From: UBA11606 sp039188975
GTDB lineage: Bacteria; Actinomycetota; Acidimicrobiia; Acidimicrobiales; Aldehydirespiratoraceae
Assembly (NCBI GenBank): GCA_039188975.1
Contig: JBCCYT010000003.1
Coordinates: 1 to 64,000, forward strand
DNA: 64,000 nt
Direction of reading: 5' to 3'
Of the stretch, positions 19,185 through 27,839 are shown one piece after another; positions within the stretch are counted from its first letter, which is position 1, and each line of letters begins with the position of its first letter. Position numbers and translations under genes: made by a program. The notes beneath the pieces are model-generated. The model did no database searches, was not told the origin of the DNA, and worked only from the letters and a program-made list of their open reading frames with translations.

Positions 19185-20582
19185 ATGCCGAACCATGATG
19201 TGCTCGATGTCGACCTCGACGGTCCGTCGAAACGGTCGAATTGGCGGGCCCGTGTCACGGTGATCATCGGGTTGCTCGCCCTGATCGGCGCCGCGGCCGC
19301 CGTGCTACAGATGACGGACACAAACGGCACCAACGATCCAGACGCGATCGACCAGACACCCGACGATGAGGAAGACACCGTGCTCGGTGAGGTCGTGGTC
19401 GAGATCCAAAGCGCGGGGCGCGCCGACGGACTCGACTCGCTGCGAATGCCGATGGTTGCGTCACCCAACGACGGCCTCGTCGACGGCCAACAGGTCGCAC
19501 TGAGCGCAGCCGGCTTCCAACCAAACACCACGATCGCGACGGTGCAATGCGCCGCGACACCCGGATCGATCGGCGGCGAAAGCAACTGCGATGTCGGGAA
19601 CTACACCCTTCACTCCTCCGACGAGAACGGAGAGATCAAGGTTCGCATGACGGTCCGCCGCTACATCTCCACCGCCAACGGCGAAGTCGACTGCGCCAAC
19701 CCCGGCGAGTTCCAGTGCGTCATCGCCGCTGCCAACATCTCCGACTACGACGAATCGGCGACCGCCGACGTCTGGTTCGACCCGACCGTCGACGGCGAAC
19801 GAGGCCCGATCATCGAGGTGTCGCAGCTCGACGGACTGCATGACGGCGACATCGTCACCGTGAGCGGCACCGGCTTTCCGCCGGACGCGCCCGTCATCGT
19901 CGGGCAGTGCATCGTCGGTGGTTCATGGAGTATCTACGGGTGTTGGGATCTTGATGCCCGCCTTGCCGATGTCGTGGCGGACTCGCAGGGCTCCTTCAGC
20001 GTCGAGGCGAACGTGCGCCGGGTGGCGAACGGCAACCAAGACTGTTTTGCCTCGCTCTACGGCTGCCGCATCGCCGCCCGAGCCGACGTCACCCCGTTCG
20101 AACTCGGCGACGGCACCGCCACCAACCCGGTGCGGCTCTGGTTCGACGGCACCACACAGCCCGACGACCTCGCATACGGCGTGGCCTACTCGTTGAATCC
20201 CGACCGCAACCTCGCCGATGGCGAGGTCGTGACCTTGGCGATGAGCAACCTCACCATCCTTGCCGAGTGCACTGAGCACGAGTTGCTCGACGCCGACGGC
20301 GACGTGGTCGAGGTCTGGGCCGACTGCCGAGAAGTGCCCCTCACCGACGGCACCGTCACCGCGATGCAATGCGTCGATCTCGCAGCCGGCGAGGAGTACT
20401 GCACCGACGCCGTCGAACTCGAGGTTGCCGACGGTACTGCGAGCGGGTCGGTCACTGTCCAGCGCTTCTTCCTCCGGGAATCCGGCGAACGGGTCGACTG
20501 CGCCGAACCAGGCCGGATCTGCGAACTGCGCCTCGGCGGCGACATCGCCGGTTACGTGCCGCTGCGGTTCGCCGGCGACTGA
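19185..20582 (+). CDS. Membrane-anchored protein with three neocarzinostatin-like domains
   Basis: 465 residues from ATG 19185, with TGGAGAA 5 bp upstream (an in-frame ATG at 19155 lacks this). One TM helix about 24-42, then an acidic linker, then three repeats of a beta-rich domain at about 85-202, 206-322 and 331-465. Each follows the neocarzinostatin/macromomycin pattern: DGLVDGQQVALSAAGFQP or DGLHDGDIVTVSGTGFPP, a GQC/VQC cysteine, a 'CD or CW' cysteine, a D..G....V.V.R strand, and a disulphide C....C near the end. Neocarzinostatin-fold apoproteins bind hydrophobic ligands. The chain is N-in/C-out, so the domains should face the cell wall. Ligand unknown. It ends 13 bp before a PHO box but is on its upstream side. 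Confidence 0.75.
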   Translation: MPNHDVLDVDLDGPSKRSNWRARVTVIIGLLALIGAAAAVLQMTDTNGTNDPDAIDQTPDDEEDTVLGEVVVEIQSAGRADGLDSLRMPMVASPNDGLVDGQQVALSAAGFQPNTTIATVQCAATPGSIGGESNCDVGNYTLHSSDENGEIKVRMTVRRYISTANGEVDCANPGEFQCVIAAANISDYDESATADVWFDPTVDGERGPIIEVSQLDGLHDGDIVTVSGTGFPPDAPVIVGQCIVGGSWSIYGCWDLDARLADVVADSQGSFSVEANVRRVANGNQDCFASLYGCRIAARADVTPFELGDGTATNPVRLWFDGTTQPDDLAYGVAYSLNPDRNLADGEVVTLAMSNLTILAECTEHELLDADGDVVEVWADCREVPLTDGTVTAMQCVDLAAGEEYCTDAVELEVADGTASGSVTVQRFFLRESGERVDCAEPGRICELRLGGDIAGYVPLRFAGD

Positions 20583-20595
20583 CGGCCGCTGCGCC

Positions 20596-20639
20596 GTTAA
20601 CCGAACGTTCAGATAGGCCGCTCTGACCGTTCACCCAGT
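20596..20639 (+). promoter_or_regulatory. Candidate PHO box upstream of pstS
   Basis: Four consecutive 11-bp units of the type PhoP/RegX3 regulators bind: GTTAACC+4, GTTCAGA+4, a degenerate unit, and GTTCACC+4 at 20629. Consensus in Streptomyces is GTTCACC repeated every 11 bp. It ends 40 bp before the pstS ATG. Induction under phosphate starvation by the RegX3-like regulator encoded at 27836 is the natural inference. Confidence 0.7.
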
Positions 20640-20679
20640 AGCAGTCGAAAGCAAACTTCGGATCCGTAGCTTGCGCGGC

Positions 20680-21792
20680 ATGCAAACAACGAACCTGCAA
20701 CGGGCCCGCCTGCTCGTCATCTTGCTCACGGTCTTCTCGCTCGTCGTCGCTGCTTGTGGCAGCGACGAGGAAGAGACCACAGCCGAGTCGACCGACGCTG
20801 CGGCGAGTTCGGAAGCCTCCAGTGACGCAGGAAGCTCCGACCTCGAGGGTGAGTTCCTCGTCTCGGGTTCCTCCACCGTGTTCCCCATCGTGCAGAAGCA
20901 GGCCGAAGAGTTCGCCGCCGCCAACCCCGGCGTTGCCATCTCGGTCGAGGGGCCCGGCTCCGGCGACGGCGCAGCCTTGTTCTGCGAAGGCGAGATCCCG
21001 ATCGGCAATGCCTCGCGTGCCTACAAAGACGAAGAGATTGCCAACTGTGAAGCCAACGGCATCGAGTTCATCGAACTGCGGCGCGGCATCGACGGCATCT
21101 CGGTCATCACCTCCGCCGACAACGACGCCGTCGACTGTGTCTCGTTCAACCAGCTCTACGCCCTCATCTCCACCGACGCTCAGGGCGTTGAATCATGGGC
21201 CGGCGGCAACGACATCCTCACCGCGATCGGGTCCGGCGCCGACGCGCTTCCCGACGCGCCACTCGACATCTTCGGTCCGGGTGAAGAATCGGGAACCTTC
21301 GACTCGTTCGGCGAGATCGTGATCGAAGCGGTCGCCAAGGGCAAGACCGGTCTCGACACCGAGGCGTATGCGTTCACCGACGAGATTCGCCCTGACTACC
21401 AGTCCTCAGGCAACGACAACGTCATCATCGAAGGCATTGGTTCGAGCGCCACCAGCCTCGGTTGGGTCGGCTTCGCCTTCGCCAAGGAAGCCGAGGAAGC
21501 CGGTGAGGCGAAGCTCCTCGCCGTGTCGAAGGAAGACGGCGGCGACTGCATCATCCCGAGCCCGGAGACCATCGCCTCGGCCGAGTTCCCGATCGCTCGT
21601 TTCCTCTACACCTACGTCAACGCCGAAATGGCGGCCAACGACCCCGCCGTTGCCGCCTTCGTCGACTACATGATGAGTGACACCGGCCTCGAAGCAGTCA
21701 CCGCCGCCGGCTACATCGACCTCTCTGAGGCAGACCAGTCGCTCGCTCAGACGGTCTGGGCGGAGCGCATCACTGGCCGCAGCTTCAGCTGA
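20680..21792 (+). CDS. pstS: Phosphate ABC transporter substrate-binding lipoprotein PstS
   Basis: 370 residues. The signal peptide ends in a lipobox VAAC with Cys26, so the mature protein is a lipoprotein on the outer face of the membrane. An acidic Ser-rich linker follows. Phosphate-binding elements are visible: SGSSTVFPI, EGPGSGDGAALF, RGIDGISVI and GEESGTFDSF. The ATG at 20680 is preferred over the TTG three codons upstream. Preceded by a PHO box and followed by a terminator-like hairpin, then a second pstS. Roughly the usual length for the family. Confidence 0.93.
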   Translation: MQTTNLQRARLLVILLTVFSLVVAACGSDEEETTAESTDAAASSEASSDAGSSDLEGEFLVSGSSTVFPIVQKQAEEFAAANPGVAISVEGPGSGDGAALFCEGEIPIGNASRAYKDEEIANCEANGIEFIELRRGIDGISVITSADNDAVDCVSFNQLYALISTDAQGVESWAGGNDILTAIGSGADALPDAPLDIFGPGEESGTFDSFGEIVIEAVAKGKTGLDTEAYAFTDEIRPDYQSSGNDNVIIEGIGSSATSLGWVGFAFAKEAEEAGEAKLLAVSKEDGGDCIIPSPETIASAEFPIARFLYTYVNAEMAANDPAVAAFVDYMMSDTGLEAVTAAGYIDLSEADQSLAQTVWAERITGRSFS

Positions 21793-21843
21793 CCCGGCAA
21801 CCGACGCCAGCCCGCCACCACAACCAAATCCCCCTCCTCGGGC

Positions 21844-21889
21844 GGGGCGCGGACCGATCCACTCGGCCGTGTCCCGCCCCGGGCGTTTT
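21844..21889 (+). terminator. Terminator-like hairpin between the two pstS genes
   Basis: GGGGCG, a bulged C, GGAC pairs with GTCC and CGCCCC (21871-21880), followed by GGGCGTTTTC. The stem is GC-rich with a 4-T tail a few bases on. Probably limits read-through from pstS so that the downstream genes depend on the second PHO box. Confidence 0.5.
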
Positions 21890-21918
21890 CAGGGCTGTCC
21901 ATCTCGGGCTCGACCCTC

Positions 21919-21957
21919 GTTCACCGTCCGTTCACCCAAAGGTGGTGAACGTTCAGA
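21919..21957 (+). promoter_or_regulatory. PHO box upstream of the second pstS
   Basis: Two perfect consensus units in tandem at 21919 and 21930 (GTTCACCGTCCGTTCACC), followed by an inverted GGTGAAC at 21944-21950 and a further GTTCAGA at 21951. This is the clearest PHO box in the window. It lies about 50 bp before ATG 22008 and inside the longer in-frame ORF, which argues for the downstream start. Confidence 0.85.
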
Positions 21958-22007
21958 CAACCCCCCTCGTGCGGTCAACTCGCCGCCGTAGCGTCGCGAC
22001 CGTCGCT

Positions 22008-23144
22008 ATGTCCTCATCGCTTCCCACGTCCCAACAGCGGCTCGTTTCGATGGCCGTCGTCGCCCTCGTCATCGCCGTCGTTGGCGTTGTCGTCGACTCG
22101 GTGACCGGCGACCCGGAAACCGCAGCGGCCCCGACGGCGGTCACTGCAACGGAAGATGTCGAAGAAGAGCGAGTCCCGCTCGCCGAGCTGACCGGCGAGT
22201 TCAACGTGGCAGGATCGTCAACGGTCTTCCCGATCGTGCAGCTCCAGGCCGAGCGATTCAAGGAACTCGCCCCGGGTGTCGCCATCTCCGTCGAGGGACA
22301 GGGTTCCGGCGACGGTGCCCAGCTCTTCTGTACAGGTGAAGTGCCGATCGCCAACGCGTCCCGCCTCTTCAAACAAGAAGAGATCGACCTGTGCGCCGAC
22401 AACGGCATCGAGTTCATCGAGATCCGGCGAGCGGTCGACGGCATCACCGTGATCACGTCGCCAGCAAATGACGCCGTGGACTGTGTGTCGTTCAATGACC
22501 TCTATGCGCTGCTCTCGTCGGAAGCACAGGGTTTCACGGCGTGGTCCGACGCCAACACCCTCACCTCGGCCTGGGGTGGCACCGAGTTCCCCGATGGCCT
22601 CGAGCTCGACATCTTCGGTCCCGGTGAAGAATCCGGCACCTTCGACTCCTTCACCGAGATCGTCATCGAATCGGTCGCCGACGGTGATACCGGCCTCGAC
22701 ACCGCCGCTCGGGACTTCGTCGAGACGATCCGCCCCGACTACTCGTCATCGGGCAACGACAACGTGATCGTCACCGGTGTCGAGTCGAGCAGCCACTCCA
22801 TCGGTTGGATCGGCTATGCGTTCGCGGCCGAAGCCGCTGAAGCCGGCAGCGCGAAGCTCCTGCGGGTCTCGGTCGAAGACGGCGGCACCTGCGTGAGCCC
22901 CAACGAAGAGACGATCGGCGCGGCGGCGTTCCCCATCTCTCGTTTCCTCTACACCTACGTCAGCGCCTCGGCCGCCGAAACAGATCAGGCGGTGAGTGAT
23001 TTCGTCGACTACATGCTCTCCGACGAAGGTCTCGAGGCGGTGAGCGAGGTCGGCTACATCGACCTGCCAAACGCGGACCGTACGAGAGCGAACACGATCT
23101 GGCGGGCCGGCCTCACCGGCTCGGGTCAGTGGACCGAGGACTGA
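22008..23144 (+). CDS. Second PstS-like phosphate-binding protein, TM-anchored
   Basis: 378 residues, clearly a paralogue of the upstream PstS: GSSTVFPIV, EGQGSGDGAQLF, RAVDGITVI, GEESGTFDSF and RFLYTYVSA recur at the same spacing. It differs at the N-terminus: a TM helix at about 13-31 (VSMAVVALVIAVVGVVV) and no lipobox Cys, so it is anchored by an uncleaved or classical signal rather than lipid. ATG 22008 is chosen because earlier in-frame codons lie in the PHO box. The stop is 1 bp before the pstC start, so this is the PstS that is translationally linked to the permease. It may differ in affinity from PstS1. Confidence 0.9.
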   Translation: MSSSLPTSQQRLVSMAVVALVIAVVGVVVDSVTGDPETAAAPTAVTATEDVEEERVPLAELTGEFNVAGSSTVFPIVQLQAERFKELAPGVAISVEGQGSGDGAQLFCTGEVPIANASRLFKQEEIDLCADNGIEFIEIRRAVDGITVITSPANDAVDCVSFNDLYALLSSEAQGFTAWSDANTLTSAWGGTEFPDGLELDIFGPGEESGTFDSFTEIVIESVADGDTGLDTAARDFVETIRPDYSSSGNDNVIVTGVESSSHSIGWIGYAFAAEAAEAGSAKLLRVSVEDGGTCVSPNEETIGAAAFPISRFLYTYVSASAAETDQAVSDFVDYMLSDEGLEAVSEVGYIDLPNADRTRANTIWRAGLTGSGQWTED

Positions 23145-23145
23145 C

Positions 23146-24621
23146 ATGACGACCACGATCACGGCTGAAGACCTCACCATCGAACTCGCACCGGCCACCG
23201 GGCGCCCGCTCCAGCGTTGGCGGCGAGGGGTCACCCTGCTCCTCGAGGGTGTGCTCTACATCGTGATCACCTTGCTGGTCGCCATCGTCGAGTACTTCGT
23301 CAGTGGACCCATCACCGATTTCGGCCTGTCCAACTGGTGGATCGGCGCCATCATCTACGGCGGTCTCGAAGGCCACAGCTGGCCAGGCGCTCAGAGCTTC
23401 GCCATGCGACTCACCGGCAGCTCCGTGATGCTCGACCGTGGTGGCCATGCGGGCACGCTCCAGATGGCGCTACGACAAACGCTCCGCTTCTTGCTGCTCT
23501 ACGGCTTCGCCATCTGGGGCATCGAACTCGTCGGTGGTTCGTTCAATGTGGCGTGGATCGCCTTTGTCGCCGTCGGTGTCGGTGTCGTCACGGTGGTGAT
23601 GGAACGGCTCGGGCTCGGTGCCAAAGCGCCATGGGACTTCGCCATCGGCGGATCGGTCGTCGAAGGGGCGATGAGCGGTGCTGCGTTCGAGCTGGCGCCG
23701 GTTCGTTCCACCACCGATCTTCAGCTCGCACCCGCCCGAGCCGCCCAAAACCGTCGGGCGCAAAACCTGATGCTCATCGCCGGATTGTCCTCCGTCGTCG
23801 TGAGCGTCCTGATCGTCTACAACATCTTCACCGAGGCTGCCGTCTTCGTCGCCGACGCCGAGTTCAGCTGGGGCCTGCTCTTCGATGAAGGCTGGTTCCC
23901 CCGCCGCGGTCAGTTCGACCTCTCCACCCTCTTCGTCGGCACCCTGTGGGTGACGCTCATCGCCATGGTCGTCGCCGCCCCCGTCGGTATCGGCGTTGCG
24001 TTCTACCTGTCGGAGTACGCCACCGAGCGGACGCAGCGGTTCGCCAAGCCGCTCATCGAAACGCTGGCATCGATCCCGTCGGTCGTGCTCGGCCTGTTTG
24101 CCATCAGCTTCATCTTTCCGAACATCCTTCGCCCGATCTTCAGCGACATCGGCATCTTCTCGTTGCTGGCTGCCGGCCTCGGCGTTGGCATCTTGACCAT
24201 CCCGATCGTGGCGTCGATCTCCGAAGATGCGATGCGAGCCGTACCGCAGGAGCTGCGCGAAGCGAGCTACGGGCTTGGCGCTCGCAAAGCCACAACTGCG
24301 TTGCGGGTCGTCTTCCCGGCTGCAATCTCCGGCATTTCGGCCGCACTGATCGTCGGGATTTCGCGGGCGATTGGCGAGACCATGGTCGTCTTCATCGCGG
24401 CGGGTGGCACCGGCGGTCAGCTCTTCGAAACCGACCCAACCGAAGCCGGCCAGACCGTGACCGCCGCCATGGCTTCGGTGGCAGCCGGCACCGACTCGGT
24501 GGCCGGCTCCGGGCTCGCGTTCCAGAGCCTCTACTTCCTCGGCGCCTTGTTGTTCCTCTTCACGTTGTTGCTCAACGTGGCATCCGACTCCATCGTTCGT
24601 CGATTCCGGCAGGTGTACTGA
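23146..24621 (+). CDS. pstC: Phosphate permease PstC fused to an N-terminal RDD-like domain
   Basis: 491 residues, nearly 200 longer than ordinary PstC. Residues about 205-491 are a normal PstC: TLWVTLIAMVVAAPVGIGVA, FYLSEYATE, SIPSVVLGLFA, the EAA-type coupling loop ELREASYGLGARKATT, and a final TM ending VRRFRQVY. Residues about 20-185 are an extra membrane module with RRGVTLLLEGVLYIV, then GHSWPGAQSFAMRLTG and LQMALRQTLRFLL, which resembles the RDD domain layout (GxTxGK...GLRV...G....A..R...R). The RDD name is by pattern only. The gene starts 1 bp after pstS2 and is followed 1 bp later by pstA, so it is not a cloning or annotation join. Confidence 0.9.
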   Translation: MTTTITAEDLTIELAPATGRPLQRWRRGVTLLLEGVLYIVITLLVAIVEYFVSGPITDFGLSNWWIGAIIYGGLEGHSWPGAQSFAMRLTGSSVMLDRGGHAGTLQMALRQTLRFLLLYGFAIWGIELVGGSFNVAWIAFVAVGVGVVTVVMERLGLGAKAPWDFAIGGSVVEGAMSGAAFELAPVRSTTDLQLAPARAAQNRRAQNLMLIAGLSSVVVSVLIVYNIFTEAAVFVADAEFSWGLLFDEGWFPRRGQFDLSTLFVGTLWVTLIAMVVAAPVGIGVAFYLSEYATERTQRFAKPLIETLASIPSVVLGLFAISFIFPNILRPIFSDIGIFSLLAAGLGVGILTIPIVASISEDAMRAVPQELREASYGLGARKATTALRVVFPAAISGISAALIVGISRAIGETMVVFIAAGGTGGQLFETDPTEAGQTVTAAMASVAAGTDSVAGSGLAFQSLYFLGALLFLFTLLLNVASDSIVRRFRQVY

Positions 24622-24622
24622 C

Positions 24623-25537
24623 ATGCGTGGCGAAGCGTTCGACCCTTCAGCCCTCCGTCGTCGTCCAGGCGCCGACCGACCCGGTCAGGCGTTCTACGGC
24701 CTCATCGCGACCGCAGTCCTCATAGCGTTTGTCCTCGTCGCCGCGGTGGTCTGGGACGTCATTCAGGGGTCGTCCGACATCATGACGAGCCGAGCGTGGG
24801 ACTTCTTGACATCCCCGTTCTCGTCGAACCCTGACAACGCCGGTGTCGCCCAGGGCATCAGGGGCACCCTCATCATCGCCGCCATCGTCATCATGACTTT
24901 CCCGATCGGGATCGGCGCTGCGATCTACCTCGAGGAGTACGCGACCGACAACTGGCTGAGCCGCCTCATTCAGGTGACCGTGCGCAACCTCGCCGGCGTT
25001 CCATCGATCGTCTACGGCCTGCTCGGTCTGGCCGTCTTCGTCCAGACGCTCGGTGGTCTGACGGGCGGCCGGTCGGTCATCTCGGGTGCCCTCACGCTTG
25101 CGGTGCTCGTCCTGCCGATCGTGATCATCACCTCCGCTGAAGCGATTCGGGCCGTCCCGAGCGCCTACCGAGATGGGGCCTACGGTCTCGGCGCGACTCA
25201 GTGGGAAACGATCCGCACCCAGGTGCTCCCCGCAGCGATGCCGGGCATCCTCACTGGCACCGTGCTCTCGATCGCACGTGCGCTGGGCGAAGCGGCGCCG
25301 CTGCTCGTTGTCGGCGCAGCAGGCTTCTACACGGTCGGCAACAACGACTTCCTCGATCAGATGCAAGGTGCGTTCACCGCCTTGCCGATGAACATCACGA
25401 CGTTCACGAAAGAGCCGGCCGCCCTCTTCCGTGGCCACGCCTCGTCTGCCAGTCTTGTCCTGCTCGTCCTCGTCTTCCTGGTCAACCTGGTGGCGATCAT
25501 CGGACGGGCCCGAATCGCCAAGCGTCTTGGGCGCTGA
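24623..25537 (+). CDS. pstA: Phosphate permease PstA
   Basis: 304 residues with the usual six-helix permease core. A TM helix near the N-terminus (IATAVLIAFVLVAAVVW) is followed by GIRGTLIIAAIVIMTFPIGI, IYLEEYATDNWLSRLI and the EAA loop SAYRDGAYGLGATQWETIR. Starts 1 bp after pstC and ends 14 bp before pstB, which has its own GGAG. Pairs with PstC to form the channel. Normal length; no extra domain here, which makes the PstC extension more notable. Confidence 0.95.
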   Translation: MRGEAFDPSALRRRPGADRPGQAFYGLIATAVLIAFVLVAAVVWDVIQGSSDIMTSRAWDFLTSPFSSNPDNAGVAQGIRGTLIIAAIVIMTFPIGIGAAIYLEEYATDNWLSRLIQVTVRNLAGVPSIVYGLLGLAVFVQTLGGLTGGRSVISGALTLAVLVLPIVIITSAEAIRAVPSAYRDGAYGLGATQWETIRTQVLPAAMPGILTGTVLSIARALGEAAPLLVVGAAGFYTVGNNDFLDQMQGAFTALPMNITTFTKEPAALFRGHASSASLVLLVLVFLVNLVAIIGRARIAKRLGR

Positions 25538-25551
25538 TCTCCGGAGAAACG

Positions 25552-26400
25552 ATGTCCGTGACCGAGAACGAAACCGTCCCCCACGTGTCTGACCTCACCA
25601 TCGACCAACGAGATGCAGACGCTGCCGCCGAGGTGTTCAACCTCGCCGACCTCAACGTCTACTACGCCGACAATCGCGCGGTCGCCGACGTCAACCTGAC
25701 GGTGAAGGAACGAGAGATCACCGCATTCATCGGACCATCGGGCTGCGGCAAGTCGACCGTGCTGCGCTGCTTCAATCGCATGAACGACCTCATCCCGATC
25801 GCCCGGGTCGAGGGATCGGTGAAATACCACGGCGTCGATCTCTACGCTCCCGAGGTTGACCCGGTCGCGGTTCGTCGCCGGATCGGTATGGTGTTCCAGA
25901 AGCCCAATCCGTTCCCCAAGTCGATCTTCGACAATGTCGCCTACGGCCCCCGCGTCGGCGGCATGAAGGGCAACATGGAAGAGATCGTCGAGAGTTCGCT
26001 GCGACGAGCCGGCCTGTGGGACGAGGTGAAGGATCGTCTCAACGAGTCAGCGCTTGGCATGTCCGGCGGTCAGCAGCAGCGGCTGTGCATCGCCCGTGCG
26101 ATCGCCGTCAACCCCGACGTTCTTCTCATGGACGAACCGTGCTCGGCGCTCGACCCGATCGCGACCGGTCGTATCGAGGAACTCATGAAAGAGATCCAGA
26201 ACGACTACACGATCGTCATCGTCACCCACAACATGCAGCAAGCGGCCCGCGTCTCGGACCGCACCGCCTTCTTCACGGCCGAGCTCGATGACTCCGGGAA
26301 CCGGCGCGGACGTCTTGTCGAGTTCGACGAAACCTCCACGATCTTCTCCAACCCGGCCGACGAGCGCACCGAGGCCTATGTGACCGGTCGGTTCGGATGA
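25552..26400 (+). CDS. pstB: Phosphate ABC transporter ATPase PstB
   Basis: 282 residues. Walker A GPSGCGKST, Q-loop VFQKPNPFPKSI, signature MSGGQQQRLCIARA, Walker B VLLMDEPCSALDP, H-loop VTHNMQQ: all canonical for PstB. The ATG at 25552 has CGGAGAA 4 bp upstream. A 30-residue N-terminal acidic extension precedes the ATPase fold. The stop overlaps the start of the PhoU-kinase gene by 4 bp, coupling transporter and sensor synthesis. Confidence 0.96.
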   Translation: MSVTENETVPHVSDLTIDQRDADAAAEVFNLADLNVYYADNRAVADVNLTVKEREITAFIGPSGCGKSTVLRCFNRMNDLIPIARVEGSVKYHGVDLYAPEVDPVAVRRRIGMVFQKPNPFPKSIFDNVAYGPRVGGMKGNMEEIVESSLRRAGLWDEVKDRLNESALGMSGGQQQRLCIARAIAVNPDVLLMDEPCSALDPIATGRIEELMKEIQNDYTIVIVTHNMQQAARVSDRTAFFTAELDDSGNRRGRLVEFDETSTIFSNPADERTEAYVTGRFG

Positions 26401-27839
26401 TGGAGAACCGCACGCAGCTCGACGAGCGGATCGGGTTGATCGAGCGGAACCTGCTCGAAATGATCGAGATGGTCGCCGACCGGGTCGGGCAGGTGACGAC
26501 CGCGATGCTGGAAGGCGACATTGCCTTGGCCGACGATCTCGTGGCGCGAGACGACGAGATCGACCTGCTGTCGACCCAAGTCGAGGAAGGCTGTGTCGAC
26601 ACGCTTGTACGTGAACAGCCGGTTGCATCGGACCTGCGTTTCATCGTGGGCACACTGCACGCCAACTCCGACGTCGAACGCAGCGGCGACCTGGTCGCCA
26701 ACATCGCCAAGGCGGTCGGCCGCCTGCAAGGTGCCCATCCCGACGATCAAATTCGTGACCTCGTCGCTCACATGTCAGCCCAGGCCGTCGAGCTGTTTCG
26801 GCGGGCGGGGACGGCGTTTCGAACCCGTGACGCAGAGCTGGCCAAGTCGATCGACGAACTCGACGACCTCCTCGACGATCTCCACTACCGCTACATCCAG
26901 CATGTGATTCAAGACGCTCGTCGCGGCGAGATCGATCCACAACAGTCGTTGCAGCTGGCGCTCGTCGGCCGCTTTTACGAACGGATCGGCGACCATGCGG
27001 AGAACATCGGGGAGCGAGTTCGTTACATCGTCGACGGATGGTCGCCTGAAGCGCAGGCCGCGGAACGGGCGAAGGCTCGCCTCGCTGGCCTCGCCGAGAC
27101 GCCCGCGTCGCGAGGTCTCGCGGTGATCGACCAGATCGCCGAGGAACGCCGCATCGATGCCATTCGTCGCGACTTTGTTGCGAACGTCTCTCACGAACTC
27201 AAGACGCCGGTCGGGGCGATGAGCCTCCTTGCGGACACGATCTCCACCGAGCCCAACGCGGAAGATCGAACCCGCCTGAGCGACATGTTGATGCGCGAAG
27301 CGAAGCGGGTCGAAGACATCATCGATGACCTGCTGGAATTGACCCGACTCGAAGAAACCGAATCCGACACCGAAACCGTTGCGGTCGACGACGTTGTGAG
27401 CCGGTCGATCGAAAAGGTCAACGTCTTCGCGTCGACGCAACGGGTCGAACTGGCATCTGTCGGCGTGCCCAGTGGGCTCCTCGTGACCGGCGACCGTCGG
27501 GCGCTCGTGCGGGCCCTCACCAATCTGATCGACAATGCGGTGCGCTACAGCGAGTCCGACTCTCAAGTGACCGTCGTGGTCGAGGACCTGTCCGAGAACG
27601 TGGCGATCAGTGTCCGCGATGAAGGTGTCGGTATTCCTCGCACCGAACTCGAGCGGGTGTTCGAACGCTTCTACCGAGTCGACCGAGCCCGGAGTCGAGA
27701 GACCGGCGGAACCGGCCTGGGCTTGGCGATCGTCCGGCACGTCGCCAGTAACCACGGCGGTCGCGTGTCGGTCGAATCCAAACCCGGTGACGGTTCGGTC
27801 TTCACGATCACCTTGCCGCTGGAGGCAACCGTTCTGTGA
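26397..27839 (+). CDS. PhoU-histidine kinase fusion protein
   Basis: 480 residues in one uninterrupted frame. Residues about 1-215 are a complete PhoU: two three-helix bundles with the metal-binding motifs VERSGDLVANIAK and FYERIGDHAENIGERVRY. After a short linker comes a histidine kinase: FVANVSHELKTP with phospho-acceptor His266, N-box LVRALTNLIDNAVRYSE, G1 RDEGVGIP, F-box FERFYRVD, G2 GGTGLGLAIV. There is no TM segment and no PAS domain, unlike classical PhoR. In other bacteria PhoU is a separate protein that connects PstSCAB to PhoR; here the two roles are in one soluble chain. 4-bp overlaps with pstB upstream and the regulator downstream. The name PhoR/SenX3-like would fit the kinase half. 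Confidence 0.93.
   Translation: MMENRTQLDERIGLIERNLLEMIEMVADRVGQVTTAMLEGDIALADDLVARDDEIDLLSTQVEEGCVDTLVREQPVASDLRFIVGTLHANSDVERSGDLVANIAKAVGRLQGAHPDDQIRDLVAHMSAQAVELFRRAGTAFRTRDAELAKSIDELDDLLDDLHYRYIQHVIQDARRGEIDPQQSLQLALVGRFYERIGDHAENIGERVRYIVDGWSPEAQAAERAKARLAGLAETPASRGLAVIDQIAEERRIDAIRRDFVANVSHELKTPVGAMSLLADTISTEPNAEDRTRLSDMLMREAKRVEDIIDDLLELTRLEETESDTETVAVDDVVSRSIEKVNVFASTQRVELASVGVPSGLLVTGDRRALVRALTNLIDNAVRYSESDSQVTVVVEDLSENVAISVRDEGVGIPRTELERVFERFYRVDRARSRETGGTGLGLAIVRHVASNHGGRVSVESKPGDGSVFTITLPLEATVL

Noticed and set aside
20618..20628. Third PHO unit at the first pstS
   Set aside because: CCGCTCT does not match GTTCACC; it is kept only as a spacer of the right length.
26397..27839. 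PhoU-kinase as an artefact of a missing stop codon
   Set aside because: Both domains are complete, the frame is continuous with normal coding, and the linker has no leftover start or ribosome site. Overlaps at both ends fit one gene.
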